Notes: a model not told the origin generated them from the letters alone. A stretch of 64,000 nucleotides of DNA from Larix kaempferi (GCA_027924585.1 BSBM01000361.1:66624001-66688000); one strand, 5' to 3'. Positions 40,801-54,090 are shown, counted from the stretch's first letter. Program-made: numbers and translations.

Positions 40801-42360
40801 AATTCGATCTCTTTTGTTGCTTTGTGGACTTCAAGAAAGCTTTTGATACGGTGCTTAGAAATAACTTGCGGAATAGATTGGAGGAGCTAAAGGTTCCTTT
40901 CGAGTTGAGAGTGGCTGCGATAAGGTTATACAAGACTGTCATTGCAAAATTTAAGAGCACTGAGGGGTGGTCGAAAGATATTAATTGTAATATTGGAGTT
41001 AAGCACGATTGTCCCCTCTCCCCTACCCTCTTCGGCATATACATCATTAAGCTAGAAGCTTGTTTAGAAGAAGCAGGGTTTGCTAGCACGACCTTGGTAT
41101 AGTTGTCATCCTCCTTCTCTAAGTTGATGATATCGTTCTTATGGCGAGGTGCCCCTTTGATCTTGATAAACAATTAGGAATTCTCAAGGATTTTTTCTCT
41201 AATATAGGTATGACTATTAACACCGACAAAACAAAAGTTATGATTATCAAGTCCAAAGAGGTAATTTACGCTAATTTTGCATATGACAATAACAACTTAG
41301 AGGAAGTGCCTTCCTACAAGTATCTCCTAATAGATATTCATCACAAGCTCAATTGGAACTATAACATTGAGAAAAGGATTAATGTAGGGTGGGAATATTA
41401 TTTTGGTCTTGAAACGATTGTAAATCAATGAACCTTGTAATGTGGGATAAGAAGAAGTTTCTTTTTGAAACTATCGTCACTCTTGTTATCTTGTACGGTT
41501 GTGAAGTTTGGGTTTGTAACATCTCTAGAGAATCCCGGAGAAAGATTGAGCAAATCCATAAGCGTTTCATAGAGTATAACCTCAAAATTAAAGGCAATAC
41601 ACCCTACCTTATTCTCCTTCTAGAAGTGGGTCTTTCCCCCATCGAGAGCATCACTATGACTAGATACTTGGTGTACGAGTACATGACAAATAACATAGGA
41701 GACCAGAGACTTCCTAAAGTTGCTTTAAAATCTAGTCAAGACCATCTTCAAATCAAGAGAGGCTAGTATAAATATTCCATGGCATGGTTAAACCATCAAA
41801 GGATCGACGAAAATGTCACTTTGCAAGATATCAATAACATTAAAAATATTATCATATCTAAATTTAAAGAGAAAATGTGGGGCAAGAAGGAATTAGATGT
41901 AAAAAGGAAATTAAGATACTATTAGGAAGTCATTAACCCTAATCTGGAAGATCAAAATTGTCTCTTTGTTTTAATTAGTTCAAAGAAGAAAATGAATATA
42001 GCCAATATAAGAATGAACTCTCATGAGCTTCATTGCGAAATAGAGCGTTGGATAATTCTTAAAACACCATGGGTGGAAAGGATTTGTCATCTCTACGAGA
42101 CTACAAGAATTAAGGATGAAAGTCACTTTCTCTTAGAGTGACTTGTGTACACCCACATTAGATCGTGGTTTCATAATCTTTGTTACATTACAAACCTCCC
42201 TAACCTTCTAATTTGTCAAAACGATGGACCTAGGAACGTTTTTGACTAAGCTTTTTGAACATAGAAATGCAATTTTGCAGCAATCCAAGTGATCGTCTTA
42301 AGATCTAATATACCAATGTTGGTCTCAGTGAGCGTTAACCATCATCATCATCATCATCAA
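40801..42360 (+). mobile_element. 5'-truncated RTE-like LINE with (CAT)n tail
   Basis: RT-derived coding sequence starts near 40824 inside the first catalytic block and runs in broken frames to about 42250. It ends at a trinucleotide run, accatcatcatcatcatcatcaa (42339-42361), instead of poly(A). Short simple-repeat tails are usual for RTE-type elements. No clear target-site duplication could be fixed. It is transcriptionally plus-oriented and appears old. Confidence 0.7.
40824..42250 (+). pseudogene. RTE/Jockey-like reverse transcriptase, C-terminal two thirds
   Basis: Pieces in successive frames read VDFKKAFDTVLRNNL (first catalytic Asp), FGIYIIKLEACLEEAG, VDDIVLMARCPFDLDKQL (YxDD equivalent, split off by a stop), NTDKTKVMI and YKYLLIDIHHKLNW. 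Next come LVILYGCEVWVCNISRESRRKIEQIHKRF and a Cys/His end, ERICHLYETTRIKDESHFLLE. The order RT - YGCEVW - IHKRF - C/H end is typical of LINEs without RNase H. Stops occur near 41100, 41430, 41766, 41923 and 42140. Clade assignment (RTE-like) is by overall look only. Confidence 0.75.
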
Positions 42361-42361
42361 T

Positions 42362-45300
42362 AAGATTTAACTTTAATTATTTATAATCTTAATTTAAAAT
42401 TATATTATATTTAAAAAAATATTATAAAATTTAAACTTTCTTCAAAATAACTATTTAAATAAATCATTTTAAATTTTTGTTATTTAATTCTTATTAGCTT
42501 TCCAATTATATAAACCAAATTAATTTCAAAAACATTAAAAAAAACATCATTTATTTGGTTATATAATTCATTTTAAATATTAGTATATATCACCAATTAT
42601 ATAAACCAAACCCATTTCAAAACCATTTAAAAACACCATCATTTATTAGTCCTTGCCGAAGCCCAGGGTAAACTATTGTAATTGATATGCAATTGACTTC
42701 AATTAGTTATCCTTTGACTTTCAAACATTTTCGTTTTATCCAAAAAAATTGGTTTACAGTTTTTATTTTTCTAATTAAATAATAAACTTAAATTATTTAT
42801 TTTAAATGCTATTGGCCACGGACTTGAAGCGTTATTGTTGCGCCAAAGGCGTAGTTGTGAGAACAACATGATATAATGGCATAACCCAATCGCTTTGGAA
42901 CCAACACTCATCGGTTCAGCATGGCCACCGCCTCACTGCCATACCTACCGCCTCACCACCATACAACGACCGCCTCAGAATCTATGAATCTATGTACAAA
43001 TGATAAGCCATTTGCACATATTATTGCATGAAAAGGCCAAGATTTCTCCAAGATTTTCCTAAAGAAAGGTAAGTGCAAGTCCTATACCTGGAAGAAAGGC
43101 AAGTCCACGTCAATAGCATTGGCAAAGGAAACTTCTGCAAGTTCCAAAAACCAAGTCTGTCAATACATATTATATAGGAGTATTGAAGTAAGTACCATCG
43201 GTTGTCTGCAAATCTTGTGGAGGCACCCAATAGTGAGAATGCAGGAGATAGCTGTAGTGTAACGCATCCACAAAGACAAGTGTTCAAAACACAGCATGAC
43301 AGGTTTGTTTACTTTGCTTTCCATGTAAACAAACCTGTTATAATCAATTCAGATAGATCCCTGCTAGTCGCATGTGTTTGATAGCTCCTTTTTGCTCGCT
43401 GCACAATGACAAGACTACCCTGCTAGTATGAGACAACCAATGCTTGCTTTGGGTAGCTGCATGATGATAAGAACATGATAGAACCAAGGCGCTTGCACAT
43501 AGGTGACTTTTGCTATAATGGATTAGTAACTAGGTATATGACAAAAGTGTGGAGATGCACCAGAAATCTGCATGCATTGTCTATTGGTATCGAAAAGTGT
43601 CCATTAGCAAAGTGCTCTGTTTTTACAGATGTTATAGTACTTCACAAATTCATTTCAGAAATTTAAATTTATATATGTACATTCAAACTGCAAAACCAAC
43701 AAAATAAATTTCAAGCTATCCATAATCCCAAGTTGCATTATCTTCTAATGAGCAATGGTTTAGTCCTACTTGTACACTGTACATGTAGATGTTCCTGCTA
43801 GGGACCAGTCAGCGTTTGCAGAGTTTGTGTAGTTTCTTACATGGCAAGATATGTTGTCATTTAACCAAAAGCCCAATACATAAAATAAAAGGAGCAAATC
43901 AGACTTCTTTCAAAAATCCTATCAATGCCAAACTGAACAAAGGCTTGTAGTGTTTATTAGAATACTGTACCAATGAATAGGCCCTTGCCTTACTTACCTT
44001 TCATGCCTTTACTTACTACACCCTTACCTATGACACCTTCCTTGACTCTTTCACCGTCTGGGCTCAACTCCTCTCGCAAACAAAGGATTTTCCTATGCTC
44101 TCGGCGGCCTACCACGCTTCGCGCCTACGACGTTTTCGCCAAACAATATTTGCCACTAGCGCCATCCTCCCCGTTGGATGCTTGGTATTCCAGGGTTTTC
44201 CCTTGTGCATTCTGTTAGAAGCAGTCATGTTTCCCTCGTCAGCCATGATGAACATGAACCAAAGCCTCCAACTCCTTCTACATTTCAATCTGTGCATCCT
44301 ACACTTCAATTTACTAAAACATAAAATGAATGCTTACTGTATCCTTTTAGGCCTCTCTTGGTTTTGAAAAAATGGAGTATGCATGCTTCAATGCCCATGA
44401 AATTAGCGGACTCAATACAATTTCATATATACCATAATATCAATAGAAAACTATACAGCCAGTGGACACCTATGAAATGGGTACAAGATCACGAACAATG
44501 CCAGACACCCTACTCTGAATGTCATCTTGTTGACAGAACCTTGAGCCCTTAGTCTATGCAAAGTCTGAAAATGCTCAGCTATAATACTAACCAAGCCCCT
44601 TTTTACTCAAGAATTACCATAGACAAAATTCCAAAGGAGACCCTGCGAAGAGTGTATCCATCTCAATCTATAGGTCTTTCCACATTATGCATATTTGACC
44701 ATTGCCCATATCATTGTATTGGTCAATACGAGTTACAATAAACCTTGAATATGAATTGCATTGTACTGGATTGAATTCTACTGAAAGATTGAAATCCTTA
44801 GAGGCATTTCAACCATCAAGGCGCACAATCCCTAGTTCCCCGTGAAATGAATGAACCAGTCTGGATTTTGTTTTCAGCTCCAATACCCCCCGACAAAGCC
44901 CAATAGAAGTTTCGCCGGATTTTTCTCCATAAACGAGCCATAGTAAAAGCTCATTGTACCTTCGATAAATAACTTTCAAAGAAATAACTCAGTGAGATTT
45001 CCTTTTTAGGCTTTAAATGCATAGTAATCAGGTTTTGTGTATTGCAGGCTGCGTTGGGGCAAATGCTTCTCAATGTGTCTTTAATCTGCTTAAACAAATG
45101 CACACCTCCTGGTTTTTTTGGGGGAAATCATTATGGGGGCACCTTCACTCCTTAGATCGTGTAACCATGCCATGTTCTTCAGCTTGAAACAAGAAGGGAG
45201 CTTGTGCTAATATGGCTATGTCGGTATAACGCACCATGCATTGCTAAGATGCAAGGTGGCTAAAATGTACAACGTTAAATGACATGCAACCCTTGGATAT

Positions 45301-45672
45301 CGATAGTTGGAAGCTAATAACATACTTGGGATTTTAAACGCTTATGGAAAGTAGTGCTGAGACAGCCAGACGACGTCAGTCTCTCCTGCAAATACAATAA
45401 TCATAGTATTTGGTTTTTAAATATTTAAAAAATAATCTAATGCTGTGTAGATGTGAAACAACAATGGCCTTTCTTAAGCTGAATTTTCAACTCTTCTTTG
45501 CTGATAGCTTCTGGTTTGAATGCCTTTTTGGATAATATTTCAGGCAAAAAAAAGTTCACTTGTTTTGCATGCAATTGATTGCCACAGTTTTTCTTTTTAA
45601 TTTTATAGTGTCTGTTTCATGGCCCAATTTCAATACATCTCACTATAAAAACCAACTATAAATCAGAACGTG
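42362..45672. other. Intergenic DNA, no gene established
   Basis: AT-rich to 42800, with a diverged duplication (ccaattatataaaccaaa...aaaacatcattta) at about 42500 and 42593. From 42840 to 45000 base composition is less extreme. A few exon-like pieces exist (for example minus-strand LSPAFSLLGASTRFADNR at about 43195-43250, between an acceptor-like ctacag and a donor-like gtactt), but no family was recognised and no gene is called. Confidence 0.4.
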
Positions 45673-45826
45673 AGGTAAGTTCTCAAAGTAGCATCATGCA
45701 ACATGGTAAGCAACATGTCAATTTGTAATGTGGACAACCGCATGCAACCTAAGGTAAGTTCTCAAAGTAGTATCATGCAACGTGGTAAGTAACATGTCAA
45801 TTTTCAACGTGGACAACCGCATGCAA
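45673..45826 (+). repeat. Two-copy tandem duplication, 79-bp unit
   Basis: aggtaagttctcaaagtag(c/t)atcatgcaac(a/g)tggtaag begins at 45673 and 45752; both units end in gtggacaaccgcatgcaa. The differences are mostly transitions. Confidence 0.88.
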
Positions 45827-46055
45827 TGCCACTACCGAATTACAGTCTATTTAATTTGCACCAAAGCCAAACTATATCTCTTCAATAATTTTCACAGGTC
45901 CCAAACCTTTAAGTAAAACATTCATCAAAGTGCACATTAAACCAAGTATTTGTAGAGGTTAAATGTTGTCCCTTCACTGGTTCTCTTCGGAGGAGAACGT
46001 GACAGAGGTCGGTCACATGTGCATATTCATTATTTTTTTACTCTTCCCCTATATT

Positions 46056-46170
46056 ATTCATTGCCTATTATTATTATTCGGGATTATAACATGCGTTTAG
46101 CTACATCCAAAGCAATTCATTGCTTATTATTAATCTTTGGGGATTACAACATTGTTTAGCTACATTAATG
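46056..46170 (+). repeat. Two-copy tandem duplication, about 59-bp unit
   Basis: attcattgc(c/t)tattatta and ggattataacat(gc)gtttagctacat recur at 46056-46114 and 46115-46170 with several changes. Confidence 0.75.
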
Positions 46171-46444
46171 AAATCGATAGCCAAAAATGCAACGACGTCA
46201 CAATACACAGTATGTTTCATTATCACTGGCCAACTACGCAGAACCAAACCCTCACCTCCTCGTCTTCAGCAGAATCGGAATAGCATATTAAATGCCAAAC
46301 CTTGTTTGCAAAAGAATCCTGCTTGATGTGTAATGCCAGTGTTATTAATTATATGGAAACTTGCTCCTTCAGCTTCTTTGCCATTTGTTTTAACTATGAT
46401 GGTGACCCCTATTTCCTTTTCCCAGAGATATAAAAATACTCATG

Positions 46445-46510
46445 TTCAGGAGATGTCACTCTTTTGGGTGACTTCGATGCCCGCACAGGAACCCACCACC
46501 AAGCGCCTAT
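46445..46510 (+). pseudogene. Possible LINE endonuclease remnant
   Basis: SGDVTLLGDFDARTGTHHQAP resembles the G-D-F-N-A-R-T-G block of apurinic endonucleases in RTE-like LINEs. Only about 20 codons are recognisable and both sides are undecipherable, so this is a weak call. It has the same orientation as the RTE-like remnant at 40824. Confidence 0.4.
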
Positions 46511-47660
46511 GATTTCCCTCCACTTTGTAGAAGCTAAGTCTTATTTCAACTATTGGGTGGGACTACTACTCAGAGTTCACTGCAGCTAATTATTACTAGT
46601 TGGATTGTTAACTATGGGGGATAGTGCCATTGTTAACTACTAGTTGTTGGACTAGTTATAGTGAGTACTGAGGCCGGTAGCATAATAGTTGTAGTTGTAA
46701 CAGAAGCTTATATGAACTACTCATTGCAACAAACAACGAAACTTAGTTTCCAACGAGACAATTGAACAACTGAATTGGTGGAAAGCTTTGGAACATTCTT
46801 GTATATAGATGTCAAGTTAAACGCCTCTATGGCGATATCATATGTACATAGATGTATTAAAGGGGGAATTATACTAAGTTCAAGAATTTTTTCCTCGTTT
46901 GTGCATAGGACCTTACCCGCCCAATTACACAGGAACTTACTTGTGGTAATAACCCCCGACGACACTAATGGAGCTTCATAGTTTATTGAGCCTTGCCAAA
47001 TTCTCTTAAAAGTTAATGTTGGGATTATCTCATATCGCTTAGTCCATAAGCCAAGTGGTCCATCTCCATCCTCACTTTGTACAATTGTAAAATAATATGC
47101 ATGGATAGATTGTACAACTGGTACACATCTGATCAACGTCAATGGCCCTGCATGCAAAATCAATGGCATCACATCAAACGAATCGATGTCCTACGTTGAA
47201 ATTTTTTATCAATGGCAATACCTAATGAAACGATTGCGAGTGTCTCTTCTTCTAAGGCAACAGTAAGTCTCGTTTCGGTCGGATGCAGTCACAGTTCTAG
47301 TACAATGCCGCATAGTACCCTTACCAAATTGTACATAAACAATATAAAAAATTCAATCTTCGACAATATAACATTTTAATCTTTTCACAAATTCAATCTT
47401 TGACAATATCGGCAGGGACATCGCCATTCCATGGCACTTGTTTTGGTATATAACTTATTATAAATATTTTAATATATCATCAATTATATAACTTAATATA
47501 TATGTTTTAATAGAGAACTAGTACTAAACTCACTTTCCATTAATGCAAACAAGACCAATCTTAAAATTATAAAAAATGGTTACAATTGTGATAATAAATT
47601 TATTATATATCTATTGTTTACTATAAATTAGTGGGTGATAATAAATTGTTTGTAGGAACA
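46511..47660. other. Intergenic DNA
   Basis: A 151-codon minus-strand frame at 46717-47172 shows no recognised domain and no splice or promoter context; I do not call it a gene. The rest is AT-rich. Confidence 0.4.
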
Positions 47661-47677
47661 GTTAATGAATCATAGTT
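47661..47677 (+). repeat. Left target-site duplication of the full-length LINE
   Basis: gttaatgaatcatagtt, repeated perfectly at 54478-54494 directly after the A-tail. Confidence 0.95.
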
Positions 47678-48044
47678 GACTTTTACATTCATTAGCCTGA
47701 GGCTTTCCATGAAGATGTATTCATTTTTTTTGCTTGGCATGGATTACAGTTGTAGAGCTCTAATGGCGGTAGTTAGGGTTTGAGTGGTGCGAGAGCCGCT
47801 TCTGGGATTAGGGACATAACTCACTAACCCAGACTCATTGAAACTGGTTACCTTGGATGGATGGAGTTATTTCACCGATGGATGTCTACGGATATTGGGG
47901 TATTGCGGGTTAAATACTAAGGTTAAATGTTACAAAGGTGACAAAATGAACCTGGGTTTTGTCATCATGGGGCTCGGGTTGACTTAGGGATATTCTGTTT
48001 AAAATACTATCAACTATTGTCTAGAACTATTACTTTTTTTGGGG

Positions 48045-49952
48045 ATGGAACCTATCCCTAACCAACTGGGGGAGGAGAATTTGAGGGCATGCCGACAAAC
48101 CTCGGCTGAGTGGTGGACGAATGTTGGGGTCCTCAAGTTTGATGAGGAATACAAATGCTTGTGGATGGTACATGCTTCCTGTGATGGTCAGTCTCGGGAG
48201 AAAGGGACAGATGCACTACAAAACCTGGTGGTCGGGTAGAACTTAAATAATACTTCCTCAAATGATCTTGAGGGCATTAGATCTTCCGGTGAGGGGTCTA
48301 CCATTACAGTGGGTGATCCTTCGGTGATACCGATAAACAATACTGGTCCTCAATCTCATCATTATAGGCGTGGGGTAGTATCTAACCGGAAGAATAAGAA
48401 GTATCATTTACGAGACCAAGGGTCTGATCTGCTGATGGATCGATTGTCGGGTCTGAAAGGTATTGTTGCCTTATCTATTAAGGCACTGGTGGGTAAATTC
48501 TCTTATGGAGCCATGAACCCAAAGGATATTGAACAATGGGTTACAGCTAACTAGGCCAAGATGATAGGTTATGTTCCGGACATCTATATTCTGGACAAAG
48601 GTTGGTACATGTTTTACTTCAAGTTGGAGAGCCACTCATCCACGATTTTGGAGAATATTTGGATTAAGGGAAATGGTAGCTTGATACTGAAGCACTAGAA
48701 TATGGGATTTAACCCCACTTCTAAGAAAATACGTTTTCGGCACCTCTGGGTACTTTTACCAGGGTTTCCGTTGGCAATGTGGAACGTAGATGCATTTGTT
48801 GCTGTGGCTAATCACTTGGGCCGCTTTCTGCACATTGACAAGAAAACCCTTATAGGTAAAGACCGTCGGGTGGGACGTGTTTTGGTCGAAATCGATATGT
48901 CATTGGGATTACATCAGTCCATGGGGATTAACTAGCGTGATAATAGGTATACTCAGTCTTTGGATTACTGGGGAGTTCCATTTAGGTGCTCAAAATGCAA
49001 GGTTGTGGGGCACTTATGGCGGGACTGTTCAGTTTCTAGCTCTGGCTCGGAGGGGGATTCTGCCGATGATGTCCAGGATTGGACATCAGAGAGCAACTCG
49101 ACATCGGATGGTGATGCGGAGGTTACTGTTCCTGTTATTCCACAATCAAAGGGTCTAGTCTCAGAGGGTCTGGCACCAAACTCTCTTGTTGGTAAGTTAC
49201 ATTCACTCGACCCTAAATTTACCTCGACCTTATCTTTGGTTGATTTGGATTTTCTTGTTGGGTTGGAGGGGAAGGGTGAGCATCTTGGAGATGGGGTTGT
49301 TGGGCACATTCCCAATCACTATCATGCTGACCTTCCTTCTAAGGAACAAGAATACATAGAACACTCTATTGAAATCGCTCCACTTCAATTTCAGGACTCT
49401 ACTGAGTTGGTGGCTGTTGTAGAAATACCTCCTTTGGTGGGTCATATACCTCAGACTATTGACAGGTCGGGTGTGGGTATGCATTTTTCAACTATTGGTG
49501 GGTCAACCATTCATCCATCTTCTCCGGGCCTGGATAGGTTGGCTACTTCTTCGACGGTTGTAGAAAATGCACAGGTTTGTGCATCTGAGTCGGGAGCTGT
49601 GGATACTGACATGGGTCTGAATGGGTCGGCCACTTTGGGTGTTAAGTATGATACAACCAAAGTTCCCTTGGTTACCTATCTAGATAATATTCCGGTGGAG
49701 GGTGATTATTTAATATCCTCACTTAACTCTTTTGTGTTGAAATCGGGGGAGGATATACTATTGAAAGGGGCTAGACGGGGTGGTATTGCATAGTTTTCGC
49801 CAATCAAGATGTGTAGTGCCATGAAAGTGAAAAACCCTTTGCCTCAGTCATCTCTTGCAATTGACCCTGTGGCGACATCTTCATCTGTTGGTTCTCAGGA
49901 TTCGAATCGGGCGCTTAGAAGCATGAAATCCCTAGCTAGGGTTAAAAAATGA
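48045..49952 (+). pseudogene. LINE ORF1 (DUF4283 + CCHC), five in-frame TAG codons
   Basis: One reading frame of 636 codons from ATG 48045 to TGA 49950-49952, with no frameshift. The only defects are TAG codons at 48237, 48552, 48696, 48933 and 49791. Landmarks: LSIKALVGKFSYGAMNPKDIEQW and YILDKGWYMFYFKLES (DUF4283), RHLWVLLPGFPLAMWNVDAF, GRFLHIDKKT, then the knuckle CSKCKVVGHLWRDC near 48980-49030, and a Ser/acidic tail. ORF1 binds LINE RNA. No ubiquitin-like domain precedes DUF4283 here, unlike the ORF1 at 3984. At least three of the TAGs sit where related proteins usually have Trp (after QWVTAN, after LILKH, after GIN). Confidence 0.88.
49949..49952 (+). promoter_or_regulatory. ATGA stop-start overlap of ORF1 and ORF2
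   Basis: The four bases ATGA hold the ORF2 start (49949-49951) and the ORF1 stop (49950-49952). The same arrangement is kept at 5724-5727 in the ORF1-only LINE. It would allow ORF2 translation by termination-reinitiation. Confidence 0.75.
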
Positions 49953-52900
49953 TATTTCTCTCATTGAATATTCGAGGGATTGGGGGCCCTCAGAAGAAAC
50001 CGGCTCAGGGACTACTAGATTCTTGCAAACCTGATATTTTTTTTTTCAAGAAACAATGGTGTCGACAGCTAGGGCTAGATTGTTTTTTCATAGCATTAGG
50101 CCTGATTGGGCTATTGTATCGACGGATTCTGTGGGTCACTCAGGTGTTTTACTGTCTGCATGGAACCCTAAATTTTTCAACCTTTTTGCCTTTATTTCTA
50201 TTCTGGGGATACATCTGGAAGGACAGGTTTTGGGATTTACTGGGGAGGTTAATCTCATCAACATTTATGGACCATATTCTGAGTGGGTCCAATTCTGGGA
50301 TTTGGTCAAATCGGCTGGTCTTTTGGAACTTGGGAATCTACTTGTTGCTGGCGATTTTAATCTCACAATGACAGCTACTGAGACATGGTGTATATGTGCT
50401 CAGGGGGATCCCTTATGTCCTCACTTCTTTGATTACTTTGCAGATGCTGGATTGAATGATGTTTTTCCTGTTCCTTTATGTCCTTCATGGTGCAATGGGC
50501 GGTTGGGTTCCGAGAGGATATCTAAACGTCTTGATAGGTTCATGCTGAATGATAATATGATACAACTATTTTTTAAATATAGATCATGGATGGTTTATTC
50601 TTCTATATCAGATCATAATCCCATTCTAATGGAGTTGGATTTTGGGGGAATGGAGATCCCATATCCTTTAAATTTGACCATTCCTTATTGCAGATTCCGA
50701 AGCTCAATGATCTGGTGCGATCGGTGTCAATTAGCACTTCGGTGGTGGGTATCAACTCCCCATAGAGAAAACTTACCCAGAAATTGGGCATCTTAAAGCT
50801 TTATGTTAAGAAATGGATTAAAGATTTTAAAAAGGCCGAGAAGTTGGAAATATCTGTGATTGATTCACAAATCAATGCACTCCATTCCACACATCGGGGC
50901 GGTCCTATTCCGGAGGCAGCATGTTCTTTATTGACAGATTTGGAGGGCCGTAAACTACTCTATCTAAATAGGGATGAAGCTCGGTGGCGTCTGAAGAGCA
51001 GGGCTCTATGGGTTTCATTGGATGATAAAAATTCCAATTTTTTTCATAAATTTGCAAACAACGGACATATCAGGAACTCTATTTGGGATTTGCATAACAG
51101 TCAGGGGGATAATATTTCGTCATTGATGGACCTTCAAGGGGAGGCTACTTCTCACTTTATGGATTATTACTATGATCCTGGTGGATTTTCAATATCTAAA
51201 CAAATAAAGGTGGTCAGTAAGTATCCTTGACTGTTTTCTATGCAGGAGGGGGATGACATCTTTCTTCTGGTTACACTGAAGGAGATTTTTACAGTTCTGA
51301 GTGGGTTTGCAAAAGACAAAAGTCCCGGTCCAGATGGATGGACCGTGGAACTTTTCCTTGCTTTCTTCGACATTATGGGTCTGGAGATTTTGGTGATGGT
51401 GGAAGAAAATCGGGTAATGGGTGAGGTGACTGGTACTCTTAATGCTACATTTGTAACACTCATTCCTAAGGTATCCAAGCCTGTATCCTTTATGGATTTT
51501 TGCCTTATATCCCTATGTAGCTTGATATACGAAGTCATATCAAAGGTAATTTCCTGTAGGATTAAGCCTGTGCTCTCTCGAGGGCTCTCTCCTAAACAGT
51601 ATGGGTTTTTGGATGGTAGGAAGATCCTGGATGCCGTGGGGGTGGCACAAGAGGCGATGCACAGTATTAAAACTAAAGATATACAGGCACTTATCCTCCA
51701 ACTGGACTTGCAGCGGGCTTATGATAATGTCAATTGGTCCTATCTCTGGTTGGCAATGGTACATATCGGTATTCCATGGGTGGCCATTAAATGGATTATG
51801 GGCTGCGTTACATCAGTTAACTATACTATTTTAATTAATGGCTGTCCTACGGGGTTCTTTCGTTGTTCGCAAGGGCTACGCCAAGGCTTCCCTCTGTCCC
51901 CATTACTTTTTCTGATTGTCATTGATGGTTACAGCAGATTGTTACACTGTGCAAAAGCCGATTCATTAATATCTGGCATTCAGGTATCTCCACTTAATTC
52001 AATCACACATCAATTCTTTGTTGATGACGTGATGTTGTTTGGGGGTGCTGATGTGCAGGAATGGCGTCATATGTGGCTAATTACAAAACAATTATGTGGC
52101 TCATCGGGTATGCTGATCAACGATGGGAAATCTATTTTATTGGAGCATAAACTAGGTGATGCACTGATCTCTGCTATATCAAATTTCCTTCCATTCAGGA
52201 TCGTTGATCTTAATGCGGGCACCAAATACCTTGGATATTTTCTCAAACCAAACGGGTATTTGATTGCTGATTGGCAATGGTTATTAAAAAAATTGATCAG
52301 TGGATTTGTCACTGGCAGTGGCGCTGGTTATCCAGTGGGGGCCGCCTTATACTTGCTAAATCAGTATTACAAAATATGGGTGTTTACTAGTTTTCATTGT
52401 GCAAAATCCCCCGTTCTATATTATCCTCCATCCGTCAGAAAATTCATAGATTCGTTTGGTCTGGGACTGGGAAAAATAGAATTCACTTAGTGGATTGGAT
52501 TAAACTTGATCGTCCATGTGCTAAGGGAGGATGGGCTATAAAAAATATCTATTCTTTCTCTACAACACTACTGGCAAAGATTTTATGGCGTGCACTGATG
52601 GTGGACTGTTTTTGGGGAAACATATTAAAGGATAAATATTTTGGCAAGATGTCTACGATCTAATGGATTTGATCCCCGCGGAAGATTACTAAGGGCATTT
52701 CCATTATCTGGGCAGGTTTACTTTTATCCTTCCCTGTTATGGCTGAATGGTTGGCCTAGGTTCCTGGCAATGGCCGTCATATTCGAATTGGGAGGATCCT
52801 ATAGTGGGTGGTCCTTCCACTTTTAAGTTGTCTACTGCTATGATACAACATCTGAGATTCCGGGGATACTATTATCTCACCCATATTTTGACTTATAATG

Positions 52901-54090
52901 GCATTTCTAAAAAATTTCATTGTTGGATTAGCACTGAGCAACTTGGACTGATTGGCTCTATGGCTACTGAATGGAAGGCTTACATTTTGGACCTGTATCG
53001 GGAAAAAATCTGCTTTCGGGAGTCCGAGGATAGATTGATTTGGTCATGGAATTCAAATGATGGAATGTTATCGGCCAAATCAGCGTATGAGGCAATCTGT
53101 TATAATAATTTGGTTGACTGGAAGTGGTGGTACCATTCATGCTTGGGGTGGCATATTCCATTGAAAGTGCAGATATTTATGTGGCTCTTATTAGCCGAGA
53201 AAATCCTCATTTGGGGAAATCTACAAAAGCGAGGTATTCATGGGCCAAGCATATGTCTATTATGTCATAGTGATGAGGAATCCTTCTACCATATTTTTGC
53301 GGGTTGTCCTTATTCTATCAAGATATGGTCATACTTTGGTGATCCATTTATTCACATCCAGCGGAGAACGGATTTTTCATTGCAGGACTGGTACAAGACC
53401 TTGTTTTCGGTCAACTCTGATTTTGGGTGCTTGGCATTCCTGGTGGCGTGGGAGATTTGGAAGGCTCGGAACAGGCTATTATTTGATGATATATTTACTG
53501 AACCTAGTAGGGTATCCTGTCTCATTCGGGCTTTATCGACAGAGTTTATCGGGGTTGCTCCTAATTGTCTTGATGCTGGTATTCGGGAGCGCTCTACTGC
53601 ACCTTCTCATTTACTCTGTTCTGGAAACAAAGCTTGTATTGATGGGGCTGCTCTAGCTTCTACTGGACTCTGCGAGGCTAGGGCATTCATTGAATTGTCA
53701 TGCGGTGACCATATCAAGCTATGGATGTTTGGCGGTTGAGGCACCAATCCTAAGGGCGAGCTCTTGGCATTATGGATGGTTCTATTTTTCTCCACCAGGG
53801 AAAACATTGTTCTTGATCAGGTGGTGGGGGACTCTATGGTGATTGTTAACTGGGCCAACTCTGTGCCTGTTATCAATGCTATTGCACTAAACTCATGGCT
53901 GGATCATACTCGTCTATTACTGGATTCATGCTCTTCGAATTCTATTGTTCACATCTTTCGTGAACATAATGGTGTTGCTGATACTCTCTCTCAGCGCGGT
54001 TAGGAGGCGGATGAAGGTCGGATCCATTATGAGATTACCTGTGGATTGAACCAGCCTGCCACGGGCTTTTGGCAGATTTTTCTTTGTTAG
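49949..54090 (+). pseudogene. LINE ORF2: endonuclease, reverse transcriptase, RNase H
   Basis: ATG 49949 overlaps the ORF1 stop. Endonuclease: MIFLSLNIRGIGGPQKK, then after a frameshift in a T10 run (50037-50046) NLLVAGDFNLTMT, SDHNP. RT: KDKSPGPDGWTVELF, FVTLIPK, LQLDLQRAYDNVNW, GLRQGFPLSPLLFLI and FVDD at 52017-52028, within one open stretch 51240-52490. Then, after a shift near 52350, a KSAYEAI...WHIPLKVQIFMWLLL...CLLCHSDEESFYHIFAGC zinc-binding region. An RNase H follows with IDGAAL, GELLALW, GDSMVIVNW, HNGVADTLS. Defects: frameshifts at about 50040, 50650, 52350 and 52700; stops at 50762, 51228, 52488, 53737 and 54001. It copies and integrates LINE RNA by target-primed reverse transcription. 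Confidence 0.9.

Noticed and set aside
42339-42361. Simple microsatellite without context
   Set aside because: Its position at the end of RT-derived coding sequence fits a LINE 3' tail better than an independent repeat.
46717-47172. 151-codon minus-strand frame as a gene
   Set aside because: No family resemblance found and no context; length alone is not enough in 64 kb of this composition.
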